From Primulina eburnea (taxonomy: Eukaryota > Streptophyta > Magnoliopsida > Lamiales > Gesneriaceae), in contig NC_133103.1 of NCBI RefSeq assembly GCF_022965805.1, forward strand, positions 29,750,329-29,814,328: a stretch of DNA of 64,000 nt. Reading direction: 5' to 3'. Positions 43,045-54,265 of this stretch are shown piece by piece (within the stretch, counting starts at the first letter, position 1; each line of letters starts with the position of its first letter). A model generated the notes under the pieces. That model was not told the DNA's origin, did not search any database, and saw nothing but the letters and a program-made list of their open reading frames with translations. A program made the position numbers and the translations under genes.

Positions 43045-44623
43045 TGTTGCGACTTTGATTGTTGCACTCCCAAGAGCAGGTTGTCCACAAGTAATATAAT
43101 TCAGTGAGTCCGAATATCGTATCCATAGGAAAGCTAAGGATAATTACAAGTCCACTACAATATCTTTTTGTTTTGTTTTTGTTTTTGTTTCTTTTTAATC
43201 TTAATTGTTTGAATATTTAATGGGTAAATTTTAATTGTTCAAATTTTAATTTAAGTAGTTGAGATTAAAGGATCCACTCTTGATATTTTAATAAAGTTAA
43301 CATTAACGAACAATATTGAAATCCACTTAATAAAATGGTTCCAATATATTAAATAATCATATTTATATTATGTTATAATTATTATCTCATAAATATATAA
43401 TATATACCAAAACTTATAAATGTGGTCAAGTATTTATTGTGCTATATATATATTTGTAAACACTAAATCAAGGTTCCGATTTAAATGGTTAGTAAAACCA
43501 AACTAACATTTAAATGGTACCAAGAAAATATTATTATGATATATTTATATATAGTAAATCAAGGAATCCAAGTTAAATGGTTGGTAAAACCAAACTAACA
43601 TTTAAATGGTTCCAAGAATTTAATATTATAATAAATTTATATATAATAAATCAAGGCATCCACTTTAAATGGTTGGTAATACCAAACTAACATTTAAATG
43701 GTTCCAAGAATTTAGTGTAACATGTAGCAACAATAAATCAAACTCTCACTTATAAGTAGGGTATAAAAATGCTTAAAGAAATAAATATAACATAAACAAT
43801 AAATAATGATTAAATAATATAAAACATAGATTCTTACCTTTTAATAACCTTATAATAATGCCAAGAGTTTCACCTTATCATCTCAACTTTAGGAAGTTAG
43901 CTATTCATTATTCAAAGTGTAAAACTTTGAATATGAAATTAACATGCTAATTATATTTAAATGAAGAAATAAAAGAAAAATATAGAGAGAAATATTATGA
44001 ACTCAAAGGTTTGTTCATAGAATGAGAGATATCTCAATACATTACAATGCACCCCTATTTATAGCCAAATTTGGGGAGACAACCACAAATAAATTATTAT
44101 TTTTTACACATAAGTCTTCATTGGTGTTCCAAGAAACTAATATTATATTACACATCACTTTTGAAAATCTTCTTCTCCAAATTTGCTTCTTCACATAAAA
44201 AGAAACATGTGGATAATTGAGTTGTCTAGTTGTGGTATTTTTTTCAGAATATTTGACCAAGTAATTTGAGAGATATGGTCAAAATACTAAAGCATGGTAA
44301 AACTGCCACTCCTTTGGTAACTTTCTTTGTTGCTTTATTTGATCCCAATTGTGAGAGGATTTTTATCTCATGCTTGTCAACAATATTGTAGATATTATAA
44401 TCAACTTTCTATAGGTCCAAGAATCATCTTAATCCCATTTGCAACGCCAAGGTTATTCTTGTTTTATCGAACCTGTAAAATAGTTAAAACTTATAATTAC
44501 ACAACAACTTATATTTTATACAATTTATTATAAAACATATAATATTTAAACATTTAATAAAACAAAAACTATATATTTATATTATAAAACATTTAATTAA
44601 TATACAATTTTTTATCTTTATCA
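43045..44623 (-). repeat. 5' LTR of the Athila-like element
   Basis: 1579 bp, partner of 33383-34961, ending TTTATCA before the ATCTC duplication. The minus-strand TATA box at 44056-44063 (TATAAATA) is the probable promoter for the gag-pol-NABP-LOG transcript. Confidence 0.95.
44056..44063 (-). promoter_or_regulatory. TATA box in the Athila-like 5' LTR
   Basis: The minus strand reads GGCTATAAATAGGGG. The same site is in the 3' LTR at 34393-34400. It has a classic plant core-promoter form. Confidence 0.6.
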
Positions 44624-44628
44624 ATCTC

Positions 44629-45905
44629 TTATAAAATGATGTCTGATGTCGATGTGCTTCGTTTTGGAATGAAGTACTGGATTTTGCGTGATTGCATGGC
44701 ACTGGTATTGTCACAGAAGATAGGTGATTATGAGGCTTGAATTCCTTAGTCTTTGAGTTGTTGTTGTATCCAAAGTATTTAAGAGCAGCAACTTCCAGCA
44801 GCAAGGTATTATGCTTTTGCAGTAGACGTAGCTATGGAAGTCTGCTTTTTACTAAACCAGGAGATCAGCCTATCACCAAGGAATTGACAAAAACCACTTG
44901 TGCTTTTCCTGTCTAGTTTGCAACCTGCATAATCAGCATATGAATATCCAATAAGATTGAAAGATGAATAAATGTGATACCATAAGCCGACATTTTGATT
45001 TCCCTTTAAGTACTTACTTCAAAATACGTTTTGCAGCAATGTAATGAGATTGCTTGGGGTTAGATTGAAATCTTGCACAAATGCAGACAGCAAATTGAAT
45101 ATCAGGTCTACTGGCAGTAATATACAATAGTGAGCCAATGAGACCACGATACTGAGTTACCTCTACTGAAATTCCACTTTCATCTTTATCAAGCTTGGTA
45201 GATGAGCTCATTGTAGTGGAAGCAGCAGAGCATGCTTCCATACCAAACTTTTTTCAGTAGCTCCTTAGTATATTTGGCTTGATTTATGAAAATACCAGTA
45301 TCAAGTTGTTTGATCTGCAATCCTAGGAAGAATGTTAATTTTCCCATCATGGTCATTTCGAATTGATCCTGCATCAACTTTGCACATAGTTTGGGGTTAG
45401 TTGACCCAAAAATAATGTCATCAACATAGATCTGCACTAATAGAATATGTTTATTCTTGACTAGAGTGAACAAGGTCTTGTATATTTTGCCAATTTTAAA
45501 ATCATGATTGATAAGAAATTGTGACAAGTGTCATACCATGCTCTAGGTGCTTGTTTTAAACCATACAGGGCTTTGTGTAATTTGAATACATGATGAGGTA
45601 AAAAATGATCAATAAAACCTGGAGGCTTTCAACGTAGACCTCTCCTTGTAATAGACCATTTAGGAAGGCACTCTTCACATCCATTTGATAAACTTTGAAA
45701 TTCTTAAAAGCAGCAAAAACCAAAATTATTCTGATAGCTTCGAGCCTTGCTACTGGCGCGTAGGTTTCATCATAGTCGATTCCTTCCTCTTGTCTAAAAC
45801 CTTGAGCCACCAGTCTTGCTTTATTTCTAATCACAGTGCCTTCTTCATTTAGTTTTTTTCTGAATACCCACCGGGTTCCAATCACATCTTGGTGAGATGG
45901 TCTAG
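44629..45905 (-). pseudogene. pol: SIRE-type copia reverse transcriptase and RNase H
   Basis: 45556-45885: '[20 protein letters not shown]', '[20 protein letters not shown]' and '[20 protein letters not shown]'. 45189-45527: the active site 'LLVQIYVDDIIFGSTNPKL' and 'KLTFFLGLQIKQLDTGIF'. 45014-45241: 'QYRGLIGSLLYITASRPDIQ'. RNase H follows to 44629 in broken frames and then resumes at 33377. Catalytic YVDD is intact; several frame breaks separate the parts. Confidence 0.9.
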
Positions 45906-46011
45906 GTACTAGAAACCAAACTTAATTTCTTTTGAATTGATTCACTTCTTCTTGCATAGCTTCAATCCAACTTGGATCCAGAAGAGCTTCTTCAATTTTC
46001 TTTGGTTCATC

Positions 46012-46560
46012 CTAAGAAATAAAAGCAGCATGCATATATTCATTAATCATTTGCCTTTTGGTTCTCAAGGGCGCTGCTGTATTTCCGATAACCAAAGATG
46101 GAGGATGAGATTTTATCCAAACAAAAGGGTTTAAAGGGATTTCTTCCTGGTTTGATATATTTGGATTGATCTCAACTGAACCAGTAGTAGGTTCTTGAGT
46201 GTCTTCTGCTGGTACTGGTAAATCTAATGTTTGTACTTCTGGTTCCACTATTGGAATGTCTGGTTCTGGATTTTGAACATCTTTGATATTTGGTTCTGCA
46301 ACATCTTCACTATCCAGTTCCAAGTGAATCCTGTTTAACCTGTTACTCAAATTTGACATATTAGATATTTCAGGAGCACTACTGTCCTCATCAAAGACAA
46401 CATGAACCGATTCTTCAACATTGAGAGTTCTATTGTTGAAGATTTTGAAAGCTTTGCTCACAGCAGAGTAACCAAGAAATAGTCCAGCATCTGATTTTGA
46501 ATCAAATGCAGTTAAATAATTTTTGCCATTATTGAGCACAAAGTATTTGCAACCAAACAC
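46012..46560 (-). pseudogene. pol: SIRE-type copia pol linker between integrase and RT
   Basis: 'MFGCKYFVLNNGKNYLTAFD', 'SDAGLFLGYSAVSKAFKIFN' and 'NRTLNVEESVHVVFDED', an acidic Pro-rich stretch, then 'HPPSLVIGNTAAPLRTKRQM'. This is the usual copia tail of integrase and linker to RT. A related + strand copy is at 60310-60600. Confidence 0.85.
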
Positions 46561-46599
46561 ATGAAATAAGATATATTAGTCTTACTCCCTTTCCACATC

Positions 46600-47053
46600 T
46601 CACAAGGATTCTGATTATGCCTTTAGTTGATCATTGTTCTGTTTTGCGTGTAACATGCAGTGTTGATTGCTTCTGCCCAGAAGCGCTTGAGAGATATCTG
46701 TATCTGCTTGCATTGTTCTAGCAGCTTCTTTAAGAGTTCTGTTTCTCCTCTCAGCTACTCCGTTCTGTTGAGGCATTCTGGTAGCTGAATATTCATGATT
46801 AATTCTCTGTTCATCTAAATACATCTCAAGAATTTTGTTAGTGAACTCAGTACCCTGATCACTTCTGATTTTAATAATAGAAGAAGATTTTTCATTTTGA
46901 ATCTTTTTCAGAAGCTTGATCAGGAGGTTACTGGTTTGATCTTTTCCAGCAAGAAATATTACCCAAGTAAATCTAGAAAAATCATCAATAACAACTATGG
47001 TATATTTCATTACCCCTAAACTCATGATAGGGATTGGACCAAATAAGTCCATA
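46600..47053 (-). pseudogene. pol: SIRE-type copia integrase core
   Basis: 'MDLFGPIPIMSLGVMKYTIV' (first Asp), 'IIKIRSDQGTEFTNKILEM' (second Asp) and 'RMPQQNGVAERRNRTLKEAA' (Glu). The frame is cut at 47053 by the Tekay-like element and continues at 55459 with the residues that normally precede 'HMDLFGP', which confirms the insertion point. Confidence 0.9.
47049..47053. repeat. Target-site duplication CCATA (left)
   Basis: CCATA precedes the LTR at 47054 and recurs at 55454-55458 after the other LTR end. Removing the insertion gives a continuous copia frame, '...CLELLHMDLFGP...'. Confidence 0.95.
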
Positions 47054-47617
47054 TATAACCGCCCGAAAATTCGTGTTTGAATATTTGTGGAAAAACTAAA
47101 AATTTTCTTTGTAAAGTAAGTAAAATTCCTAATTCGTAAAATAGATCGTTAAATAAAGTTTAAATGTTAAAAATAGCAGCGGAAGAAATTATTTGTTTGC
47201 AAAAGAACAATTTAAGAATAATCCAACAACGGATAAACAGTTTGAGCATAAAAATGGTAAATGTTAAAATGAGGTCCTCGGGTTCCACTACTGACGACTC
47301 AAGCTAGCTCACTGGTCCCCGCCCTCAGCCCCGACATCAACAGTACCTACAACAATCAAGTCTAGTGAGTCTAAAGACTCAACATGCATATATCAGTAAA
47401 TAACGAGTAAATATAGTAAAATTTTCATGGGAGTAAAAATATCATGTCATGAGGCACAATGTGAAAATAACATAACATAGGCGATTATAATACGTGCATA
47501 ACTGAACTGAAAGTCATAGTGAAAATGTTTGATCCTTGGAGCCTTGTACTGAAATAGCCTGTAATAAATTTTATGTTGAGATTATGATCTACGCAAGTGG
47601 CCCCTGCACTGAAAACT

Positions 47618-47756
47618 GACCGGTAACTGGCGACCGGATAATAAAATGCTCCCATGACCGGTAACTGGCGACCGGGTAAAATAGTAAACGTCTGATCAGA
47701 CTATGCCACAGTATACTGGGTGGTACAAACTGAACTGACCGGTAACTGGCGACCGG
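47618..47756 (-). repeat. Three copies of GACCGGTAACTGGCGACCGG
   Basis: Perfect 20-bp copies at 47618, 47656 and 47737. Each has CCGG near both ends (ACCGG...GACCGG). They sit in the LTR and could be protein-binding sites or hairpins. No matching set is visible in the truncated 5' LTR because that part is deleted. Confidence 0.85.
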
Positions 47757-48445
47757 ATTTAGCAATAATCCCATGATAGTGAAATGGCCACAAGCAATAT
47801 CTCATAATCTATAAAATGAACATTTTATAATTTTATGCACGTAATATAATTAAATGGCACATTTAAATATCCTGAAATAATTTACTGCTTGGATTGGATC
47901 GCTCCCAGGCTCGCTGCAACTTAAATATGCCATGAAAAATATGCAATAGATTTATGGGACCGAACTATGCAATAACATTCAAAAATGTGACAATTACACC
48001 GAACGACTTCGTATTTAATCATGACTCCTAACCAACCCGAGCCAACACTGAAACATCATATAGTCATTATTAAAATACGCTTAAAATGATGAATTAATGC
48101 TCCTAAAATGATGCAAGTCGAATTTTAGGTGAATGGAGGCCGAAACATGAAACGCTTTTTCGAGAGTCAATTTGGCACATCGCACCGTAAATTCTCGTAC
48201 GACCTCAAAAATGATCTGAATCACAAACGGTTAAAAACCTGACCTTCCTAACTCGATGAGGCACTGTCCAGTCCAAAGCCATGGGCTAAAAGCCACCAAG
48301 AACTCAAACGAGCCACCGAACCGTCACAGCAAGTTGCTGTCCAAAAATACAGCAACTGTGCTTTGGTTTCTTTGCATCGTTTGCGAGGCTAATGGGCATT
48401 GGGGCTTGAACCACTGACCAGAACCTCTTACCAACATCCTAAGGA

Positions 48446-48900
48446 ATGATTTGAACCATGGCTAAGGGCTATAGGCCAGCCACAATTCGAACCACACCAT
48501 GAAACAAGCCAAACGTCCCGGCCGAGTGCAATTCTGCGCGTGGGAAGTGTGTCTCTTTGTTTGCTGTCTCTCGTCATTCCAGTGGCCATTTGATTGACCA
48601 TGGCATGATCTAGACATCTAGGGGTATGATATGAACCATGGCTAAGGGCCGGAGGCCAACCAAGATCCACACCTTTCCCTACAAATTGAAACAACAGTAG
48701 CTGAAAAGTGAAGGGGCCGAAAGGGGAAGGGGCTGTTCTTGTTGTTTTATTTGAAAACCGTTACACCATGGACCAAGCCACCAAAAGGGCGACTTAGTCA
48801 CGTCTTAGAAATGCTAGGGAAGTGATCTAACCATGGCTATAGGCCTTTTGGGCAGCCATGATCTGAAACTTTCCCCTAGACCACAAACTGAATTTTCGAA
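48446..48900 (-). repeat. Degenerate repeats around GAACCATGGCTAAGGGC
   Basis: Copies at 48446, 48626 and (diverged) 48822, about 180-196 bp apart, each followed by a GGCCAGCC-like block. A weaker one may lie near 48280. This looks like old internal duplication in the LTR. Confidence 0.55.
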
Positions 48901-50196
48901 ACTCATGTGGACACCAAATGGGAGGTTGCTGTCCTCTTCTTGATTACGGCTAGCATGGGACTCAAACCAATAAACAAATGTGATCCTAACATGTCCTAGT
49001 ACATGTCTAGGAGCAGCCTTGGGAGCCTGGAATCGAACCAATACCTGAAACCACCAAAAAAAAAAGAAAACCGTGAAGCTTGAAAAGGGAGGGCCGAAAA
49101 TCTGCATGTACATTTTTTGAAATTTCTTGGTGTGTTTCGGTTTTTACATGAAAGGATGATCATGAAACATAAAAATAATGATAGTATGACTTGATTGAAA
49201 AGTCAAGGAAGAATATATGCATGCCTGATTTCGTTTTGAACGAAAAACGAATGAACCAGACGATACGGCGCGGAGGAGGTGGAGCGCTTTCTTTTCTACC
49301 TTTCTTGCTCTCGATTTTTCTCTCTTGTTTTTCCCTTAGCACCTCACGATTTTTGTCTCTAAAATCCTCTGAATTTCGGTGATGGAGGGGTGGAGAATGA
49401 TGGTTGGGAGAGTGAGGGAGATGGGTGCAATATAGGTGGGATGCATGCAAGACCAAGTCTCCCCTTTTTGAAATTTGAATTCTTATTTGATATCAAATGA
49501 TTTGTTGGTGCTTGCTGGGGTGAGGTGGCCGATCATATTACCATCTAGACTAGGTGAGGATAAGGTTGATCATTAATTAAATGGTGCTCCCAAAAATAAA
49601 AGAATTATCCTACTAATTAAATACAAAGAAAGGGTCAAAGGTGGTGAGGTGGCAAGGCATGCTAAGTCATCCAAGGGGGGCCGAAAATCATCACTAAAAA
49701 TGAAGGGAAATGTTGTTTTGTTACTAAATTTATAACCCTTAAAAGCCTTACCTATTATTTAATTAATTTAGTGAACTAACCCCTTAATTAAAGATCTTAA
49801 ATGAATTTATTTTCTACTCACCTCAAGTAACTTAAATAATTCCTTAAAATTCTTTATTAACTTAAATTAACTTACTTGCTAGCTAAAATAAATTCTGGAA
49901 ATGATTTCTAAATCTTAAATTTTATCTCTAAACTCCAACTCCAGTCCAGCCTCACTGAATTAACTGAAATGATAAAAATTCAAACTACTATGATAAAATA
50001 ATTAAATTAAGGAAAAGCATTTAAATACTCATGCAATAAAAATCATTTTAATTTAAATACTAGAATCATGCATGGCTTATACGTAGTCTAAGTTACGGGT
50101 TCTACAATCCTTCCCCCCTAAAAAAATATTTCGTCCTCGAAATTAAAACTCACCGAATAACTCGGGGTAACGATCTCTCATCTCCGGCTCAGACTC

Positions 50197-50397
50197 CTAC
50201 GTAGCTTCCTCCTCAGAATGGTTAAGCCATTTGGCTTTGACTCGCTTAACCAGCTTGTTCCGAAGCTTGTTCCGAAGCTTCTTCTCCTGCCTGTCTAAGA
50301 TCTGCACTGGTCTCTCCTCATAAGATATGTTCGGAGTAAGCTGCAACGGCTCAAAGTTAAGGACATGCGAAGGGTTCGCCATATACTTCCTCAGCAT
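50197..50397 (-). pseudogene. pol: Chromodomain of the second Tekay-like element
   Basis: 'ISYEERPVQILDRQEKKLRN' then 'KLVKRVKAKWLNHSEEEAT', the aromatic-and-acidic core of a chromodomain at the integrase C-terminus. The block LRNK is repeated (LRNKLRNK), a 12-bp tandem slip. The frame ends just before the polypurine tract at 50107-50125. Confidence 0.8.
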
Positions 50398-50625
50398 AGA
50401 GACGTGGAAGACATTGTGTACTCAAGCCAAATTCGGCGGAAGAGCAACACGATAAGCTAGCGTCCCAACTCTGTCGAGGATCTCAAACGGTCCAATAAAT
50501 CTCTGACTGAGCTTCCCTTTCTTCCCAAATCTCATGACACCCTTCATAGGTGCTACCTTTACAAAGACATGGTCGCCGACAGCAAACTCTAAATCTCTCC
50601 TCCGCTGATCTGCATAACACTTCTG

Positions 50626-51570
50626 TCAACTCTGAGCATTCCTCATTCTATCACGGATCCGGGAAACTTCGTCGACCGTCTGCTGAATAATCTCTGGACC
50701 CAACTCTGCTCTCTCTCCTACTTCATCCCAATGAACAGGAGATCTACACTTACGGCCATATAGTGTTTCATAAGAAGCCATTCCAATAGAAGACTGGAAG
50801 CTGTTGTTGTAGCTGAACTCTACTAATGGCAAGTTCGACTCCCAACTCCCTGAGAAGTTAATCACACAAGCACGAAGAAGATTCTCCAAAATCTGAATGA
50901 CTCGCTCTGACTGCCCATCTGTCTGCGGATGGAAAGCTGTGCTAAACAGCAACTTTGTCCCCATAGTCGAATGCAAACTCTTCAAAAATGAGGAAGTAAA
51001 TCTGGGATCTCTGTCAGACTATCTCCCGGATGTACAACTCTGCATACTAATCATGGTGAAAGTCGTCTTAATAGGCAAGAAATGCCTTGATTTGGTAAGA
51101 CGATCAACAATCACCCAGATGGCATTCGATCCTCTGGCTGACCTCGGCAATCCGGTCACAAAGTCCATGGTAACATTCTCCCACTTCCACTCGGGAATAG
51201 AAAGAGGCTTGAGCAAACCTGATGGTCTCTGATGCTCGGCCTTCACTAACTGACAAGTCAGACACTCGGATACAAATCGTCTGATATCCTTTTTCATCCC
51301 TGGCCACCAATACAATAGCTGTAGATCCTTGTACATCTTCGTACTCCTTGGATGAATAGAGTACGGCGACGTATGGACTTCTGATAAAATATCTGCTCGG
51401 ATAGAATCACTGCTAGGAACCCATATCCTGTCTCGGTACCTCACAATACCATCACTGACTGAATACAAGACACTGCCCTTGGCCTCATCTCTTTGCTTCC
51501 ACTTGGCCAACTCTTCATCTGCTGACTGACCACTGCGAATGCGGTCCAAAAGAGAAGACTGAATGGTCAA
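50626..51570 (-). pseudogene. pol: Tekay-like integrase, second copy
   Basis: 51019-51570: 'FVSECLTCQLVKAEHQRPSG' and 'WKWENVTMDFVTGLPRSARG' (first Asp present), 'AIWVIVDRLTKSRHFLPI'. 50626-50985: 'FSTAFHPQTDGQSERVIQIL' (Glu) and 'LPLVEFSYNNSFQSSIGMAS', 'GRKCRSPVHWDEVGERAEL'. The second Asp region near 50990-51020 is broken by a stop and a shift. Confidence 0.9.
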
Positions 51571-51621
51571 GGTAGATAGACGGGGAACTCTACCTTGAGG
51601 ATAAGTCTCAAGATCAAACCT

Positions 51622-52125
51622 CTACATCTCAAACTGAAGAGGTTTCGAAACTGTCAAATGGGCCATCGCTGCAACTTTCCTGCTCAATGCATCCGCAACT
51701 ACATTAGCTTTACCCGGGTGGTAGCTAATGTCACAATCATAGTCCTTCACAAGCTCCAACCAACGACTCTGACGCATATTCAGCTCCTTCTGTGTAAAGA
51801 AAAACTTGAGGCTCTTGTGGTCGGTAAAGATCTGGCATTTCTCTCCATACAAGTAGTGCCTCCAAATCTTCAAGGCAAAAACTACTGCGGCCAACTCTAG
51901 ATCATGGGTAGGGTAATTCTTCTCATGAGTCTTCAACTGTCTAGAAGCATAAGCTATTACCTTCCCATGATGCATCAATACGGCGCCAAGACCGAGCTTC
52001 GAAGCATCGGTATACAGTACAAACTCACCAGACCCTGACGGCACGTCCAAAACTGATGCTGAGATAAGAGCTTGCTTCAAAGTATCGAAGCTCTTCTGAC
52101 ACTCCTCGCTCCAAACAAATTTCAC
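51622..52125 (-). CDS. pol: Tekay-like RNase H, second copy
   Basis: '[20 protein letters not shown]', '[20 protein letters not shown]', '[20 protein letters not shown]', '[20 protein letters not shown]' and '[20 protein letters not shown]'. All catalytic residues are present and the domain is open throughout. Confidence 0.9.
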   Translation of the reverse strand: MKFVWSEECQKSFDTLKQALISASVLDVPSGSGEFVLYTDASKLGLGAVLMHHGKVIAYASRQLKTHEKNYPTHDLELAAVVFALKIWRHYLYGEKCQIFTDHKSLKFFFTQKELNMRQSRWLELVKDYDCDISYHPGKANVVADALSRKVAAMAHLTVSKPLQFEM

Positions 52126-52221
52126 ATTCTTCTTTGTCAGTGTTGTGAGTGGAACTGCAATCGAAGAGAATCCCTTAATGAACTTCCGATAATATCCTGC
52201 TAAGCCAAGAAAACTGCGGAT

Positions 52222-52921
52222 CTATGATGCATTCTGCGGCACAACCCAATCTCTGACTGCTGCAACTTTCACTGGGTCTACCTCAATGCCACAGCTGGAA
52301 GAAATGTGGCCTAAGAACGCCACCTTCTCTAACCAGAATTCGCATTTACTGAATTTTGCGAATAATTTGTGCTTCTGCAATGTCTGCAACACTGTGGTCA
52401 GATGCCTGCTGTGATCCTCCCGATTCTTGGAGTAGACGAGAATGTCATCTATGAACACTATCACAAACTGGTCGAGGTACGGCTTGAAATACTCGATTCA
52501 TGAGATCCATGAAGATCGCTGGCGCATTCGTCCAACCGAACGGCATCACAAGGAACTCGTAGTGACCGTAACGAGTCCTGAAAGCTGTCTTCGAAACATC
52601 GGCGTCTCTCACCCTCAACTGGTGATAACCTGAACGCAGATCTATCTTAGAGAAAATCGAAACTCCCTGCAACTGGTCAAAAAGATCCTCAATCCTCGGA
52701 AGTGGGTATTTATTCTTCACTGTAACCCTGTTCAACTCTCGATAGTCAATACAAAGCCTCATCGTGCCATCTTTCTTCTTAACAAACAAGACTGGCGCGC
52801 CCCAAGGTGAGAAACTAGGGCTAATGAACTCCTTGTCAAGAAGTTCCTGAATCTGCTTCTTAGCTCTGCCATCTCTGTCGGGGCAAGTCGGTACGGTGAT
52901 TTTGAGATTGGAGCCGTACAT
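52222..52921 (-). pseudogene. pol: Tekay-like reverse transcriptase, second copy
   Basis: 52445-52921: '[20 protein letters not shown]', '[20 protein letters not shown]' and '[20 protein letters not shown]'. 52222-52464: the active site '[20 protein letters not shown]' and '[20 protein letters not shown]'. A short shift near 52450-52470 separates palm from active site. Confidence 0.9.
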
Positions 52922-53520
52922 GGCATAAGCTCGATGGAAAACTCCACCTCTCTCTCAGGTGGCATTCCAGAGACGTCCTCAGGAAAAACGTCTAAGAAGT
53001 CTCTAACAATCGGAACATCTGAGGCTGACTGACTGGGCGCCTCGGGGGCAGATACAAAGGTTGCTAGAAACGCCCGACACCCTCTATGCATGAGCTTCCT
53101 AGCCTGGACATAAGGAATAATACGTGGTAGAGGAAAGTACCTGTCTGGCTCGAGTAAGAACTGCGTCATTCCAGGCGGTCGGACTAGAACAGATCTCCGC
53201 TGTAACTCAATCAAAACTCTGTTCCGCAGTAGCCAATCCATCCCTAGAATAATGTCAAACTCTGGCATCGGCAGTATGATAAGATCCGCATAAACAAGGT
53301 TGCCATGGAGCTCAAGATCTATGTCTCGGATCACATTGGTGGCTGCCATCTCCTCGCCAGACGGCAGTACTACGAAATAGGATATATCTAGCCCAATGGT
53401 CTTAACTTTGAGGAAACTAGCAAAGACCTCTGAAATGAATGAGTGAGTGGCCCCTGAATCTATCAAGGCCTTCGTAGCGGAACCGGATATAAAAATTCTC
53501 CCTGAAAGATCGGAACTCTA
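52759..53520 (-). pseudogene. pol: Tekay-like aspartic protease, second copy
   Basis: 'MIDSGATHSFISEVFASFLK' (DSGA active site), 'LIILPMPEFDIILGMDWLLR' (flap end ILGMDWL) and the linker '[20 protein letters not shown]'. Its end overlaps the RT frame by about 160 bp, which shows a frameshift between them. Confidence 0.85.
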
Positions 53521-54265
53521 AGTTGAACCCAATAGTTACAAAGACTAAACTTATAGACATGCAAAGGTTGAAGTTCTTCTAACTTAAATTTCCAAAATAT
53601 TACAAAGTAGAGCATGCAATCCTATCGCAATTCTATGTTCAAAATATTAACCCAAAACATTAAGTTCCAACTGCAAACTTAAAGCGTAAGGTACCTGTCA
53701 TAAGCATCGTATCTGGGTTCGTCTCCGTGGCATGGAGAGCGAACACTCTGCCTTGGGTAGGCAGATTCCTCTGAGGGCACTGTAGAAATAAGTGGTCTGG
53801 ACTACCACACCTAAAACACTTTCCTAAGCCGTACATACATGCTCCAGGATGGCGACGTGAGCACTTAGGACAGACTGGGCACTCAAGAGCCCTCGGGGTT
53901 GGGCGTCCCCGCTGCTGCTGTTGGCCTCTGTTTCTAGGCGGCCCGTGAAAAGGCCTCTTGTTCTGCTGCTGAAGCTGCTGAGGAGGAAGGCGGTGCGGTA
54001 CCTGGGCTGGTCGCTTTCCCTAGCGATCTCTCTCAATATCACGCTGATCCTGCTCTGCGGCTAGAGCTTTGGATACAGCGACCTCATAAGAAGTAGGGTC
54101 AGACACCCTAACATCACGGCGCAAGATCAGCCGTAGACCCACCAGAAAATGCATCATCTTGTCTCTAGCATCACTTGCGATAAGGGGTACAAAATGACAA
54201 CCCCTCTCGAACTTACGGATGAATTCCGTAACAGTCATATCTCCTTGCCTCAAGCTCATAACTTA
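53521..54265 (-). pseudogene. gag: Tekay-like gag, C-terminal part
   Basis: 54020-54259: 'MSLRQGDMTVTEFIRKFERG' and 'HFLVGLRLILRRDVRVSDP', the gag capsid end. At about 53780-53880 (minus) a zinc knuckle reads 'CFRCGSPDHLFLQC' (CX2CX4HX4C), preceded by a second Cys pair 'CPKCSRRHPGAC'. The N-terminal half is deleted, with the frame running directly into LTR sequence at about 54265. Confidence 0.8.

Larger units (their letters stand above)
33383..44623 (-). mobile_element. Athila-like Ty3/gypsy element carrying NABP-like and LOG genes
   Basis: An 11,241-bp element with two 1579-bp LTRs (33383-34961 and 43045-44623), a tRNA-Asp-type primer site (43021-43038) and a 5-bp ATCTC duplication. Minus-strand order: LTR, gag, protease, RT, RNase H, integrase, NABP-like ORF, LOG copy, 3' untranslated region, LTR. 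The protease 'LLDLGASVNLLPYSVY' and the integrase text '[15 protein letters not shown]' place it in the Athila lineage. The LTRs differ by roughly 2% by eye, so it inserted fairly recently. gag, RT and LOG all carry frame breaks, so it cannot move by itself unless helped. The two extra genes are the unusual part. Confidence 0.95.
47054..50106 (-). repeat. 3' LTR of the second Tekay-like element
   Basis: 3053 bp. About 48925-50106 matches 54270-55453. The 'GTCTAGTGAGTCTAAAGACT' block near 47363 links it to the LTR-type sequences near 6600 and 1940. It contains two repeat sets listed separately. No gene is supported in it; frames at 48428-48694 and 49160-49456 lie in LTR sequence. Confidence 0.9.

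Noticed and set aside
49160..49456. 98-codon minus-strand frame repeated at 54488-54844
   Set aside because: Both copies are LTR sequence of the Tekay-like element. Similarity is explained by LTR identity.
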